A stretch of 38,279 nucleotides of DNA from Spirirestis rafaelensis WJT71-NPBG6 (GCA_019359015.1 JAHHID010000072.1:1-38279); one strand, 5' to 3'; shown: positions 27,086 through 35,598, numbered from the stretch's first letter. The notes: generated by a model not told the origin, from the letters alone. Numbers and translations: made by a program.

Positions 27086-27209
27086 TTCTCCTTCCCTGTA
27101 TAGACACGGGCATTAGTTACCCTTTTTATCTCTGTTACACTCATCAACCTTTGTATTGTAGAACCTAACGTAAAGTTTTTAAAAAGTTGTCTATCCACCA
27201 GCGAATTTT

Positions 27210-27228
27210 ATACAAAACTAATTTGTAT
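27210..27228. promoter_or_regulatory. Candidate operator upstream of dndB
   Basis: A perfect inverted repeat ATACAAA-5 nt-TTTGTAT lies 27 bp before the dndB start, in the 169-bp divergent dndC/dndB spacer. A wider imperfect pair, 'AACGTAAAGTT' (about 27168) and 'AACTTTTACGTT' (27230-27241), surrounds it. DndB homologues have been reported to act as repressors of dnd operons, so autoregulation is a reasonable inference. Confidence 0.5.
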
Positions 27229-27254
27229 TAACTTTTACGTTTTCAAAAATTATC

Positions 27255-28829
27255 ATGACTGACATTGCAAGCGAGTATCTATCAAGGGAAAACAAGGATA
27301 AACAGGTACTGGCTTTATTGCTAGAGAAATTCCTGGGGAAAAAGGATCAAATCCTCGTCCAGAAAACAGAGATGGGTGGAACTGAAGCTTATGTGGGTTC
27401 TGTCACATTAGAGTGGTTTGCTGGTCGGGTTCGTTTTGCGTCTTCTTTACCGTTGCTTCAGAAAAAGTATAATTCTGAAACCGATAATGTGGAGATTGAC
27501 GCGGATAGTATTGAAGAAATTCGCCAACGTCCTCTTGATTGGTCACGTCAACTACCCCTAGCGCAGTATCTAGCAGCAAGGACTAATCATAAGTTTCCCC
27601 CTGTTTTGGTCGTGATTAACCAACCTTGGGTGGACAATCCGAAAGCTGCTGAGTGGAATAAACAAGGAAGCGCGACAAAATCGACTATTGATTTTACCCC
27701 ATTAGATAAAGATGGCAAAGTCGGTTTACTCAACGTTTCTGAAGAGGATGTAACCATTTATGCACTAGATGGTCAGCATCGACTGATGGGGGTACAGGGG
27801 TTGATGGAGTTGATTAAAACTCGCAAACTCCAGCGTTACAAAAAAGATAAAACCGCTGATGATACTTTTATAACGTTATCTGACTTGATAGAACAGTATC
27901 ATGTAGACCCAGCTTATCTGCAAAACTTGCCCACAGAAAAGATTGGGATTGAATTTATTTGTGCAATCGCTGCTGGAGAAACTCGCGAACAAGCAAGACG
28001 ACGGGTGAGATCCATTTTTGTTCATGTTAACTTGATGGCTGCACCTTTAACAAAAGGTCAGTTGGCGCAGTTAAATGAGGATGACGGTTTTTCGATTGTT
28101 GCGAGAAAAATCGCTGTAACGCATTCACTTTTTGAACAAAAGCGCGATCGCAAACCTCGCGTTAATTGGGATAGTGCAACAGTGGCATCGAAATCAACAG
28201 TTTTAACGACGCTGCAAGCTCTACAAGATATGTCTGGGCGATATTTGGGGCAAAAGTTCCCTTTGTGGAAACCCTTGGATAAAGGTTTAATTCCCATGCG
28301 TCCAGAGGATGATGAACTTCAAGAGGGAATCAAAGAGTTTGAGAAGCTATTTGATTATTTAGCGAGTCTTCCCAGCTATCAGCTTCTAGAAGAAGAGGAT
28401 ACACCACCTTTGCGACGATTCAGCTTTGAGAAGGATGGGGGTGAAGGAAATATGCTTTTTCGTCCTGTGGGACAAGTAGCGATGGCGCAAGCTTTAGGAA
28501 TTTTGGTTTTTCGCAAAGGGTTATTACTTGAAGACATATTTAAGAAGCTTCGCAGGTTCGACCAAAAGGGAGGATTTAGTGGTATGGACTATCCGCAATC
28601 TCTCTGGTATGGGGTTTTGTATGACCCAAATAAAAAACGGGTGCAGGTTGCGGGAAGGGATTTGGCAGCAAAGTTATTAATATATATTTTAGGTGGAATC
28701 ACAGATCAGATGGAGCGTGCAGAACTTCGCAAAGCTTTAGCGAATGCGAGAACTGTGGAAAATAAAACTATCAGTTTTGATGGTAAGTTTGTTGAACCAA
28801 AGGAAGTAGGACTTCCACCTACTCTCTGA
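27255..28829 (+). CDS. dndB: DndB, DGQHR-domain protein of the phosphorothioation system
   Basis: This 524-residue protein carries the DGQHR motif at residues 172-176 ('YALDGQHRLMG'), defining the DndB family, followed by 'GETREQARRRVRSIFVHVN'. DndB is not essential for sulfur insertion; in characterised systems it lowers or tunes modification and represses transcription. Here it is transcribed away from dndC, so one intergenic region may control both units. No clear SD box precedes the ATG, which sits soon after the palindrome. It converges on the HNH gene with a 42-bp gap. Confidence 0.93.
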   Translation: MTDIASEYLSRENKDKQVLALLLEKFLGKKDQILVQKTEMGGTEAYVGSVTLEWFAGRVRFASSLPLLQKKYNSETDNVEIDADSIEEIRQRPLDWSRQLPLAQYLAARTNHKFPPVLVVINQPWVDNPKAAEWNKQGSATKSTIDFTPLDKDGKVGLLNVSEEDVTIYALDGQHRLMGVQGLMELIKTRKLQRYKKDKTADDTFITLSDLIEQYHVDPAYLQNLPTEKIGIEFICAIAAGETREQARRRVRSIFVHVNLMAAPLTKGQLAQLNEDDGFSIVARKIAVTHSLFEQKRDRKPRVNWDSATVASKSTVLTTLQALQDMSGRYLGQKFPLWKPLDKGLIPMRPEDDELQEGIKEFEKLFDYLASLPSYQLLEEEDTPPLRRFSFEKDGGEGNMLFRPVGQVAMAQALGILVFRKGLLLEDIFKKLRRFDQKGGFSGMDYPQSLWYGVLYDPNKKRVQVAGRDLAAKLLIYILGGITDQMERAELRKALANARTVENKTISFDGKFVEPKEVGLPPTL

Positions 28830-28871
28830 CTGCCAAACCTAAGATGAAGCTCTCTGGTGTAAACGTTTTTA

Positions 28872-30083
28872 TTATATACGATGTTTCTTTCTATGCCAGA
28901 TAAGTGCCTCAGGATTGGGGCGATATTTTTCTTTAATTGGTAAAAATATTTTCTGCCCCTGATAACTCTTCATTGGTATTATCTTCAAACTTTCTACTGT
29001 CGTCAGGCATTCCTCAGAAAACTTATTGGAGACTATAATTGAATAATTTTTATCATCTATGCCAAAACAGCCATTATCAAACGCCCAATGATGATTTTTA
29101 CAAAGTGATATTCCGTTACTTAATTGGTTATTGGAACTTACTGAAAGTGGCTTGATGTGAGCAGCATCGACAATATTTATGTAGCTTCGTATATCAACAG
29201 GTTTGATATTGAATTTGAGCCTGCAAACAGCGCATTGATATTCATATATGTGAATAATTGAGCGGCGAAAAAGTGAGTCTATTACGACATATTTTCTTTG
29301 ACTATATTTTTTTTCACTGTTTTTAGGCTCAGTCACCTCTTGATTTTGCTTTTGAGCATCTAAATCAAATGTATTTAAAGTATCATCTATTTGGGTATTG
29401 GTTTCATCAAAAAAAAAGGTATCCATAAGTACATTAACTAAGTAATTCCTCGATTGTGTATCCTGTAGAATCTCCCAAAGTTCATCATCAAATCTTCCAT
29501 ATTCTACTAGCTGTTTAAGTTTTGTCTCACTTTTGATTCTATTTCTACCCTCAGCATCTTTTATATCCAGGACTTACGCAACTGGCACATTTATCTGAAA
29601 ACTGTCACATAGAATTAATATGGCTCTAAGGTTTATAAATCAATGCTTACAAGCATTTACGGCAAATTGAAATATATGTGCCAGTTGACCTTATATTGTG
29701 ACGCTTGCGTAAGTCCTAATATCTTCAAATTTTGGTGATTCTTGTTTAAGTTCTAAATGCCAAAATTGCTCTCCTGTTTCTTTATATTTATCATTTATCA
29801 AATTCTCAAAAGGCTGATGAAAAGCAGATTTTTGACCTTTAAATTCTCCTACTAAAATTCTTTGGTATTTTTTAAATATCTGTTTTAGATCTTCATACTC
29901 AGGCTTATTAGTATGAATTTCATTTTTCAATATCTGTTGATTTTCAAGTAGCTCAATAATCGATAAAAGAAAGATAGGCTTATAAGGAGAATACTCCTTA
30001 TATTTATTGTAAGTAATTTGTCCTCTTTTGGCTTGACAAAATAAGGAAGCATAATATTCTAAATTTTTTGTGCTTTTACTCAT
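28872..30083 (-). pseudogene. HNH endonuclease of the Dnd island, split by a 151-bp MITE
   Basis: Two frames are fragments of one gene. The upstream part (29691-30083, 130 codons) ends 'ESPKFEDI' and then runs into the element and a stop. The downstream part resumes with 'KDAEGRNRI' before 29562 and contains the HNH core 'CAVCRLKF', 'VDAAHIKPLS' and 'NGISLCKNHHWAFDNG'. Removing 151 bp plus one 5-bp duplicate restores 352 codons (351 residues). The N-terminal layout ('SPYKPIFLLSIIELL', 'FHQPFENLI') recalls the sulfur-binding domains of ScoMcrA-type nucleases, which cut phosphorothioated DNA; that match is from memory. A separate 184-codon frame starts at ATG 29426 but has no SD box, so a functional split protein is uncertain. 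Confidence 0.88.
29568..29718. mobile_element. MITE with AGGACTTACGCA termini and 5-bp target duplication
   Basis: Terminal 12-bp repeats AGGACTTACGCA (29569-29580) and its perfect complement (29706-29717) are followed inward by a second pair, AACTGGCACAT and ATGTGCCAGTT. One extra base lies outside each terminus. The flanking 5-mer ATATC occurs at 29563-29567 and 29719-29723 and is single in the reconstructed gene, so it is a target duplication. No transposase is encoded, so it would need a full-length relative elsewhere. Confidence 0.92.
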
Positions 30084-30097
30084 TATTTATTAATTTT

Positions 30098-30577
30098 TTA
30101 TTGACCATTTAAAAACTTCCGGAGGTCAAATTCATCTTCTTTTAGTTCTTGATTATCTCTTTCTATGCTTAAAAGTAATAAAACTCGTTCTGAATAGTCT
30201 ACTGCGCCCCTAAATTCTACTTGTAATATTTCCAGCCCACCATTAACATATTCTTCAAATACGCGAAGACGTTCATTTTCATGTTCATACTCATCAGAAG
30301 AGATAATTTTAATATCTTTAGTTCCAGTAATTGCCAGTAACTTGATTACTAAATCGTATCCTCTGGAAACAAAAACTTCCTGTCCAATTGGCGATGGTTC
30401 TCTTTTAGATATTTCGCCTAAAGGAACTCGCTTATTATGCTTCGCACCCAAAGCAGCGGCAAAAACGATCGCATCAGCAAAAGTCTGAAAAGGACCCATT
30501 GCACCATCAGCTGAGATTAAAGCCTTCACCAATTCAGCTTTATCTTTAGCAACCCTGATTCTGCCAGTTTCAGCCAT
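30098..30577 (-). CDS. DNA phosphorothioation-associated protein 4
   Basis: This 159-residue protein is recognised as the Dnd-associated protein 4 family by 'RIRVAKDKAELVKALI', 'GPFQTFADAIVFAAALGAKHNKRVPL' and a C-terminal 'ERVLLLLSIERDNQE'. Its biochemical role is not known to me; the family was defined by linkage to dnd genes. It lies 14 bp upstream of the HNH gene on the same strand, so the two form a transcription unit and probably work together, perhaps as part of the restriction arm. Confidence 0.85.
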   Translation of the reverse strand: MAETGRIRVAKDKAELVKALISADGAMGPFQTFADAIVFAAALGAKHNKRVPLGEISKREPSPIGQEVFVSRGYDLVIKLLAITGTKDIKIISSDEYEHENERLRVFEEYVNGGLEILQVEFRGAVDYSERVLLLLSIERDNQELKEDEFDLRKFLNGQ

Positions 30578-30621
30578 AATATTGATATATACTACGTTGC
30601 AATTGTAAGCAAAAACCTAAA

Positions 30622-30732
30622 CGCCATACTCTTACAGAGTCACTCCGTAAACGCACTTTCTTCTGTTGTCTTAGCTGTTCGTTTTTCGGAAAAATAAGCG
30701 CGATACTCCTGCGGAGTCACTTCGTGAACGCA
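30622..30732. repeat. Two direct copies of a 34-bp spacer repeat
   Basis: 'CGCCATACTCTTACAGAGTC...' (30622-30655) and 'CGCGATACTCCTGCGGAGTC...' (30699-30732) align with few mismatches and both end 'AACGCA'. The second copy lies just beyond the Uma2 stop and contains a CTCCTGCGGAG hairpin. They belong to dispersed Nostocales spacer repeats. Confidence 0.65.
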
Positions 30733-31287
30733 TCACATCATAAACAAATTATCCACCGGCATTGACCATCCCGGTACTGCGGGTTCAGCTTGCGCTACTT
30801 CACCACGACGATAGACTTGAGGTTGTTCGGGATTACTTGCACAATATACCCTAACAACTTCTTCCTTAAGTACATCTACATCCCACACAACTAACGTACC
30901 CGCAGCAAAGTAATCAAGACGCTTTGCAGCCATATCTTTTTCTGCTGTATCACCATAATCATTTTCACTTCTCACCTCAGCGGCAAAAACAGGTGCACCA
31001 TTGAGGAACTTCCCACCTGTAGATTTGCCGATGTAAAATGCTGCATCAGGACTTAAAGAACGACGATTAGGAAGATTCACAACAAAACCAACATTATCCG
31101 GTAAAGCATAACCACTCTTTGTCAGACGTTCATAATCGCGCAGACTAGCATAAATTTCGCCTCCTGCACGTCCTGGTAAAAATCCAGTTGGAGACATCAG
31201 CAGCAGTTTTCCATTTACAATTTCCGCCTTACAATTGTCAGGTACTCGGTACAAATCTTCAATAGTTGCTTCAGCTTTTATACTCAT
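30733..31287 (-). CDS. Uma2/DUF820 family putative endonuclease
   Basis: This 184-residue protein belongs to the Uma2 (DUF820) PD-(D/E)xK-fold family, abundant in cyanobacteria. Visible landmarks are 'AEIVNGKLLLMSPTG', 'SLSPDAAFYIG' and 'FAAEVRSENDYGDTAEKDMAAKRLDYFAAG', with the acidic and lysine residues expected of the fold; I quote it in parts as D of 'SPD', E of 'AEVRS' and K of 'MAAKRLDY'. ATG 31287 is preferred to the longer frame (to 31410) because GAGGT lies eight bases upstream. It may be an independent passenger or part of the island; context does not decide. Confidence 0.82.
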   Translation of the reverse strand: MSIKAEATIEDLYRVPDNCKAEIVNGKLLLMSPTGFLPGRAGGEIYASLRDYERLTKSGYALPDNVGFVVNLPNRRSLSPDAAFYIGKSTGGKFLNGAPVFAAEVRSENDYGDTAEKDMAAKRLDYFAAGTLVVWDVDVLKEEVVRVYCASNPEQPQVYRRGEVAQAEPAVPGWSMPVDNLFMM

Positions 31288-31381
31288 AAAATACCTCAGA
31301 TTAATTTGAGATAATTTAAATTTAACAAATGCATAGCCGTAAGGCTTGTCGTGAGACATCGCACATCCTTCTCTCTGTATC

Positions 31382-31491
31382 CTTTGCGCCTCTGCGGTAG
31401 CCTGCGGCAAGCCGCTTGCGCGTCTACGTTTTTGTGAGAAAATACACTAAGCGCATAGAATAATCTCACGCAAAGCCGCAGAGGCGCAAAG
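31382..31491. repeat. 16-bp inverted repeat pair flanking the Uma2-ATPase spacer
   Basis: CTTTGCGCCTCTGCGG (31382-31397) pairs perfectly with 31476-31491, just past the ATPase stop codon at 31497 on the minus strand. It is a known-looking dispersed palindrome ('TTTGCGCCTCTGCG') and may reduce read-through into the Uma2 gene. Confidence 0.7.
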
Positions 31492-31496
31492 AATAA

Positions 31497-33566
31497 TTAA
31501 CCCCCACGTTCAACCTCAATAATTTCCGTATACTCAAATTCATTCGGACTTTGCCTAACTAAGGGATATCTTTCCCCACTCAACTCTATATAATCTTGTT
31601 CGCAATCAGGTTTAGAAGAATAGTAAACCAACACATATTCCCTCCCTATTCTCTCACCCATTTCCTCCTCAACTTCACCTCGCCATTGCGTCTTAGTTAC
31701 CAACACAATCAACTGATTTGCTAATTGAGGAATAGTTTTCGCAATTTGTCGCCGATAGTTATTATCTAAACTACCAAAAGGCGAATCCATCACTATCGGA
31801 AACGTATTACTATCTGGCATCATCAACATTTTTCTTTCACTCCATTCCCTTACCTTGTCAATAATGCTGCCAATAAAAGATAAACTGAGAATTTGATTTT
31901 CGCCTGTGGAAGCTGCAACTGATGCTTCGATACCTGTTGTATTTTCCACTAGCGTCAATTCATATTTATCGCTAATTTTGGGAATGTAAGGTGTAAAAGA
32001 AATTTCACTGAATATTTCTTTTACTCGCTTTTCAAGTTGCAAGCGAAAGTGATTTTCTTGACGAAACTTAACTTCTGTTAATCGCTCAATTGCATCTTGG
32101 GTAGCAGCAATACGTCGTTGTGCTAGTCTTTGCTTATCCTCATTCAGCTTCTGTTTAGCAACTTGCTTATTCAAGCCTTCAATTTCCACTTTCAAATTAG
32201 CAATTTGCTGCTGATTTGCACCTTGCTCTAAGGTTAACTCTCTGATTTTGTCTTCAATTTCATCTAACCGCTTTTGTAAACTGCGAATTTCTTCACTTGG
32301 ATCTTTTCGCAAGCGTTCTTGAATGTTATCTAACTCTCCTTCAACTTGAGATATAGTTTGTCTTAGCTGATTAATTCTGGCTTGTTCTTTATCAACTTCT
32401 TCCCAAAACGCGACTGCTTGCTTGTCAATTTCATCTACTTGAGCACTCATGCGGAAAGCTGTTTCTTCCACCGCTGAAGAACCAGCTTTATCGAGCAACT
32501 TTCTCACATTCTCATGTCGATGAGTTCCGTCGTGTAATTCTGCACCACAAATACAGCGTTTAGAGTTGAGTAAGTCGGTAACAAACTCCCGCGAAATTCC
32601 CGAAGTTAATTGACCGCGCTGTTTTAAATCTTCGATAATAGTCCGAAACTGGCTTGTAGTTTCCGATAGCAACACCGTATAACCGCGTGTGGAAATAACT
32701 TTTTTCAGTGCTTCTCTGGTTTGTTTGAGATTTTCTTGGTTTGCTTTTTTCTGGTTTTCTAACTCTTGTCGTCTTTCTTGAATTTCTCTAGCAGCGCTGA
32801 GTTCTCGCAAACGGCTACTTGTCTCTTTTTTAAAGGTTTCTTGATACTCTAATTCTTGTTTTATTTCCGTTTGTCGCTTGGTGATGCGCTCAATTTCCCG
32901 CTCTAGCTTTTCTTGCTGTCTTAAAAGCTGTTTCGTTTCTGAATCACCGATGACTTTTAATTCATTATCTAAAGTTTTCTTTGCTTCCCCCAAATGCTTG
33001 ATTGAACGATTTATTACTTCCACCCCCAAAAGCATCTTTGTCGCTTCCGCAATTTCTGCTTTTTTATCGGAACGCACTATTTGCTCAATGCGTTCGCCAT
33101 CAAACAAGAAATATTGATGTAAACTACTTGGTAAAATCTGATTTATGATATCTTCTGGTTGTTGGAGTGGAAAATACCAGCGTCCATCATCACCAGATAC
33201 TTGCATTAATAATTTTGTCTTACCAACATCAATATCAGTTGCATTTTTATAAACCCGACACTGACGTTTGACGTTGTAGCGTTTGCTATCATGTTCCCAA
33301 CCTATTTCTACCCAACATTCTACAGCTTGCCCGATTTGAGCTTCAGCGATCGCTCGCTTATTAACTAACTGCTCAACTGAGGCAAATGCTGCACTAAATT
33401 TCTCATACAGCACCCATGTAAATCCATTCAGCAGACTGGTTTTTCCCGCGCCATTATTACCATGAATAATGGTCGTATTATGAGCATCACCAACTGCTAA
33501 GATGATTTCTGGTGTCTTGCCATAAAAAGAGCGAAAGTTACACAGCTTGATTGAAGTCAGCTTCAT
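31497..33566 (-). CDS. Second DndD-like SMC/Rad50-type ATPase
   Basis: This 689-residue protein has Walker A at 36-44 ('GNNGAGKTS'), the 'FLFDGERIEQIV' motif at 153-164 also seen in the island's DndD, and coiled coils at about 190-320 and 370-560. A small 'CIC' (Cys338, Cys340) hook-like element sits between the coils. An ABC signature ('ASTGENQILSLSF') and Walker B 'FPIVMDSPFGSLD' complete the ATPase. It differs clearly from dndD in length and hook. Its ATG overlaps the stop of a 57-residue ORF (ATGA), so translation is coupled. It probably drives a restriction or DNA-processing step, which is inference. Confidence 0.88.
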   Translation of the reverse strand: MKLTSIKLCNFRSFYGKTPEIILAVGDAHNTTIIHGNNGAGKTSLLNGFTWVLYEKFSAAFASVEQLVNKRAIAEAQIGQAVECWVEIGWEHDSKRYNVKRQCRVYKNATDIDVGKTKLLMQVSGDDGRWYFPLQQPEDIINQILPSSLHQYFLFDGERIEQIVRSDKKAEIAEATKMLLGVEVINRSIKHLGEAKKTLDNELKVIGDSETKQLLRQQEKLEREIERITKRQTEIKQELEYQETFKKETSSRLRELSAAREIQERRQELENQKKANQENLKQTREALKKVISTRGYTVLLSETTSQFRTIIEDLKQRGQLTSGISREFVTDLLNSKRCICGAELHDGTHRHENVRKLLDKAGSSAVEETAFRMSAQVDEIDKQAVAFWEEVDKEQARINQLRQTISQVEGELDNIQERLRKDPSEEIRSLQKRLDEIEDKIRELTLEQGANQQQIANLKVEIEGLNKQVAKQKLNEDKQRLAQRRIAATQDAIERLTEVKFRQENHFRLQLEKRVKEIFSEISFTPYIPKISDKYELTLVENTTGIEASVAASTGENQILSLSFIGSIIDKVREWSERKMLMMPDSNTFPIVMDSPFGSLDNNYRRQIAKTIPQLANQLIVLVTKTQWRGEVEEEMGERIGREYVLVYYSSKPDCEQDYIELSGERYPLVRQSPNEFEYTEIIEVERGG

Positions 33567-33736
33567 TGCACCGCTTCCTTCACTATTGCCAATATATCAT
33601 CATTAATATGGCTGAGACTTTTCTTATCCAGTCTGCTTTTTTCTAAATGCCATACCCGCTCAATTATTTGCCGCACTTCCTCAGGAGCATTGATAATTGG
33701 CTCCTGAACATCATCGATATTCGGCTCTTTTGTCAT
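33563..33736 (-). CDS. 57-residue protein coupled to the DndD-like ATPase
   Basis: A 57-codon frame starts at ATG 33736 ('MTKEPNIDDVQEPIINAPEE...') and ends in the ATGA overlap with the ATPase start. The product is charged and predicted helical in its middle ('VRQIIERVWHLEKSRLDKKSLSHIND'), with no hydrophobic segment. I do not recognise it. The overlap strongly supports a real gene and suggests a small subunit of the ATPase complex. A perfect 11-bp inverted repeat lies seven bases upstream. Confidence 0.75.
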   Translation of the reverse strand: MTKEPNIDDVQEPIINAPEEVRQIIERVWHLEKSRLDKKSLSHINDDILAIVKEAVQ

Positions 33737-33743
33737 CTCGGTT

Positions 33744-33770
33744 TTAAAATAGATTTTTTATCTATTTTAA
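33744..33770. promoter_or_regulatory. 11-bp perfect inverted repeat upstream of the ATPase operon
   Basis: TTAAAATAGAT (33744-33754), five T's, then ATCTATTTTAA (33760-33770) lie 7 bp before ATG 33736. On the gene strand this covers the place of the leader and ribosome-binding site. It could be an operator for an unseen repressor or a hairpin in the 5' leader. Confidence 0.6.
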
Positions 33771-33922
33771 CCGTCTGTACTCGTGTAAGCGTAGCCTTAA
33801 AGGTACTCTTACCGTTATCTTTACTTTCAGCGAGAAAAGCCAAGAAAATTTTAGTTTTTTTGAAATAAATTGCTTTATTTTTGGACTGTTTGCTGATATT
33901 ATTAAAGATAACTATATAACTG

Positions 33923-33979
33923 TCATCATAATGGGGTAGTAGCAGTTTTAAAAATTTTGCTACTACCCCATTATGATGA
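33923..33979. repeat. Perfect 22-bp stem, 13-nt loop inverted repeat
   Basis: Arms 33923-33944 and 33958-33979 are perfectly complementary and bracket the AT-only loop region. It lies between the helicase stop (34126) and the ATPase operon. There is no T-run after either arm, so it is an atypical terminator. A tiny MITE or a folded regulatory RNA are alternatives. The rest of 33771-34125 holds no gene. Confidence 0.85.
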
Positions 33980-34125
33980 AACTCATCTTCTACCTATTAT
34001 TTCATATCTACCCCTGTTTTTATCGATTTTTTTAACTTTTTAATAAAAATTTATCTTAAGTAGAAAAATCGTTTCCCAAAACATTAAATACAAAGTTTTT
34101 TTTGGTGTCTTTGTGTAATCAGAGG

Positions 34126-35598
34126 TTAAATATCCAATAAATCGTATCGCTTTTGTAAAGCGAGTAATTTCATCCTAGCTTCACCTGCATTGTCAGCTAA
34201 ATCGGCAAACTCAACAAAGCGACGCAATTCTTTTCTTAGCAAATTGCGCTCAACTTCTAAAGTGTTTCTGTCAAGTTCTGGTGGTAGCACAATCATGTCA
34301 AATATAGTAGCGCGTTCTTTACCTGGGTGAGGGCGCAAAACTCGCCCGCGTCGCTGAATAAATTGGCGGGGATTTCCTGAACTTGCTAAAATTACAGCAG
34401 TCTGAATTGCCGGAATATCAACTCCTTCATCTAAGCAGCGAATTGCTACTAAACCTTGCAATTCACCGCTTTCAAATTGATGGCGCAAAGTTTCTCTTTC
34501 TTGTAAAGGTGTTTTTGCGGTGTAGGTACTTACCCTATACCCCATTTCTCCTCCTAATATTTTGGCGACTGCTTTGAGTTGGTGTAGCGATGAACGTCCC
34601 TCTTCTTGTGCGCCATCACTACAATAAAAAAGGGTGTGAGTAGTTTCGCGACAAGTCGTCATTAGTTCGCGCAAAGCGTTTAATTTATTTTCTGCCGCGC
34701 CAATTAATCTCGCACGTTGCATTAACAAAGGTTTTAAATCTTGATTGTCTTCAAAGTCACCTACATCTAAATTTTCTCGTTCTCGATACAATAAAATTCG
34801 TCCAATTCTTTTAGTTAAATTTAAATAGGCAAGACTTTCTACTTCAGTTAACTCCACCAAAATGGGATGATACAGATAATGTACTAGCGCACCTTGATAA
34901 ATTGCATTCCTTAACGTGAATTCTGGCTGAAGAACCGCACCAAAGTAATTCAATAAAGATTGAGTGCCATCATCATCAAAATATCTTTCTGGTGTAGCAG
35001 AAAGAGCAAGTCGTAAACCCACGCGGCGTGGTAAACTTTCTTCCAACTTAGGTGCGCCTAAGTTATGTGCTTCGTCGCCAATAATCAAAGTCTTTTCGGG
35101 AAAGTACTTGAGTTGAGATTGAAAGCCATCGCCAATTAATGTGGAATTGGTAGTAACAATCGTGAGAAACGATTGCGAACCAGAACGCACGTTATAAAGT
35201 TGGGTAGAAAGTTGACTTTGCCACGTTCGTAAATCTTCAAAAGCTAAAATGGGCTGCAAGTTGAATTTTTCACATTCTCGCGCCCATTGGGTGACAAGAT
35301 GACGAAAGGGGCACACCACCAACAAAACTTGCAAGTTAATTTGTTTGTATAACTCGCAAGCGATCGCCAATGCTGTAATCGTTTTACCGCTACCAGTAGC
35401 CATCTTCAGCGTACCTCTGCCGTTGTTGGCAAACCAAGACTCAACAGCTTGCCGTTGATATTCCCGTAATTGCAACAGATAAGGCATTCTGGGGCATCCT
35501 GGTAGTTTATGAGTTTGATAATTGCCCTTACTTTCACCTGCAAATGGTTTTTTCAGCTTGAAAGTGGGCAATTTCTCAACTCGTCGCGTCAGGTACAT
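34126..35598 (-). CDS. DEAD/DEAH helicase, phosphorothioation-system restriction enzyme type (TIGR04095-like)
   Basis: This superfamily 2 helicase has Walker A 'ATGSGKT' (67-73), 'DEAH' (175-178), 'SAT' (200-202) and motif VI 'QRRGRVLRP' in the C-terminal half, ending soon after with a helical tail. No nuclease domain is visible. Size and position inside a dnd island match the family named DNA phosphorothioation system restriction enzyme, as I recall it. It could translocate on unmodified DNA and work with a separate nuclease. The frame starts at 35598, but the conserved 'LREYQRQAVE' begins after an alternative ATG at 35487. Confidence 0.85.
   Translation of the reverse strand: MYLTRRVEKLPTFKLKKPFAGESKGNYQTHKLPGCPRMPYLLQLREYQRQAVESWFANNGRGTLKMATGSGKTITALAIACELYKQINLQVLLVVCPFRHLVTQWARECEKFNLQPILAFEDLRTWQSQLSTQLYNVRSGSQSFLTIVTTNSTLIGDGFQSQLKYFPEKTLIIGDEAHNLGAPKLEESLPRRVGLRLALSATPERYFDDDGTQSLLNYFGAVLQPEFTLRNAIYQGALVHYLYHPILVELTEVESLAYLNLTKRIGRILLYRERENLDVGDFEDNQDLKPLLMQRARLIGAAENKLNALRELMTTCRETTHTLFYCSDGAQEEGRSSLHQLKAVAKILGGEMGYRVSTYTAKTPLQERETLRHQFESGELQGLVAIRCLDEGVDIPAIQTAVILASSGNPRQFIQRRGRVLRPHPGKERATIFDMIVLPPELDRNTLEVERNLLRKELRRFVEFADLADNAGEARMKLLALQKRYDLLDI

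Noticed and set aside
29872-30083. Possibility that the 130-codon frame is a complete independent gene
   Set aside because: Its last eight codons come from the MITE, and the frame continues into the HNH part once the element is removed.
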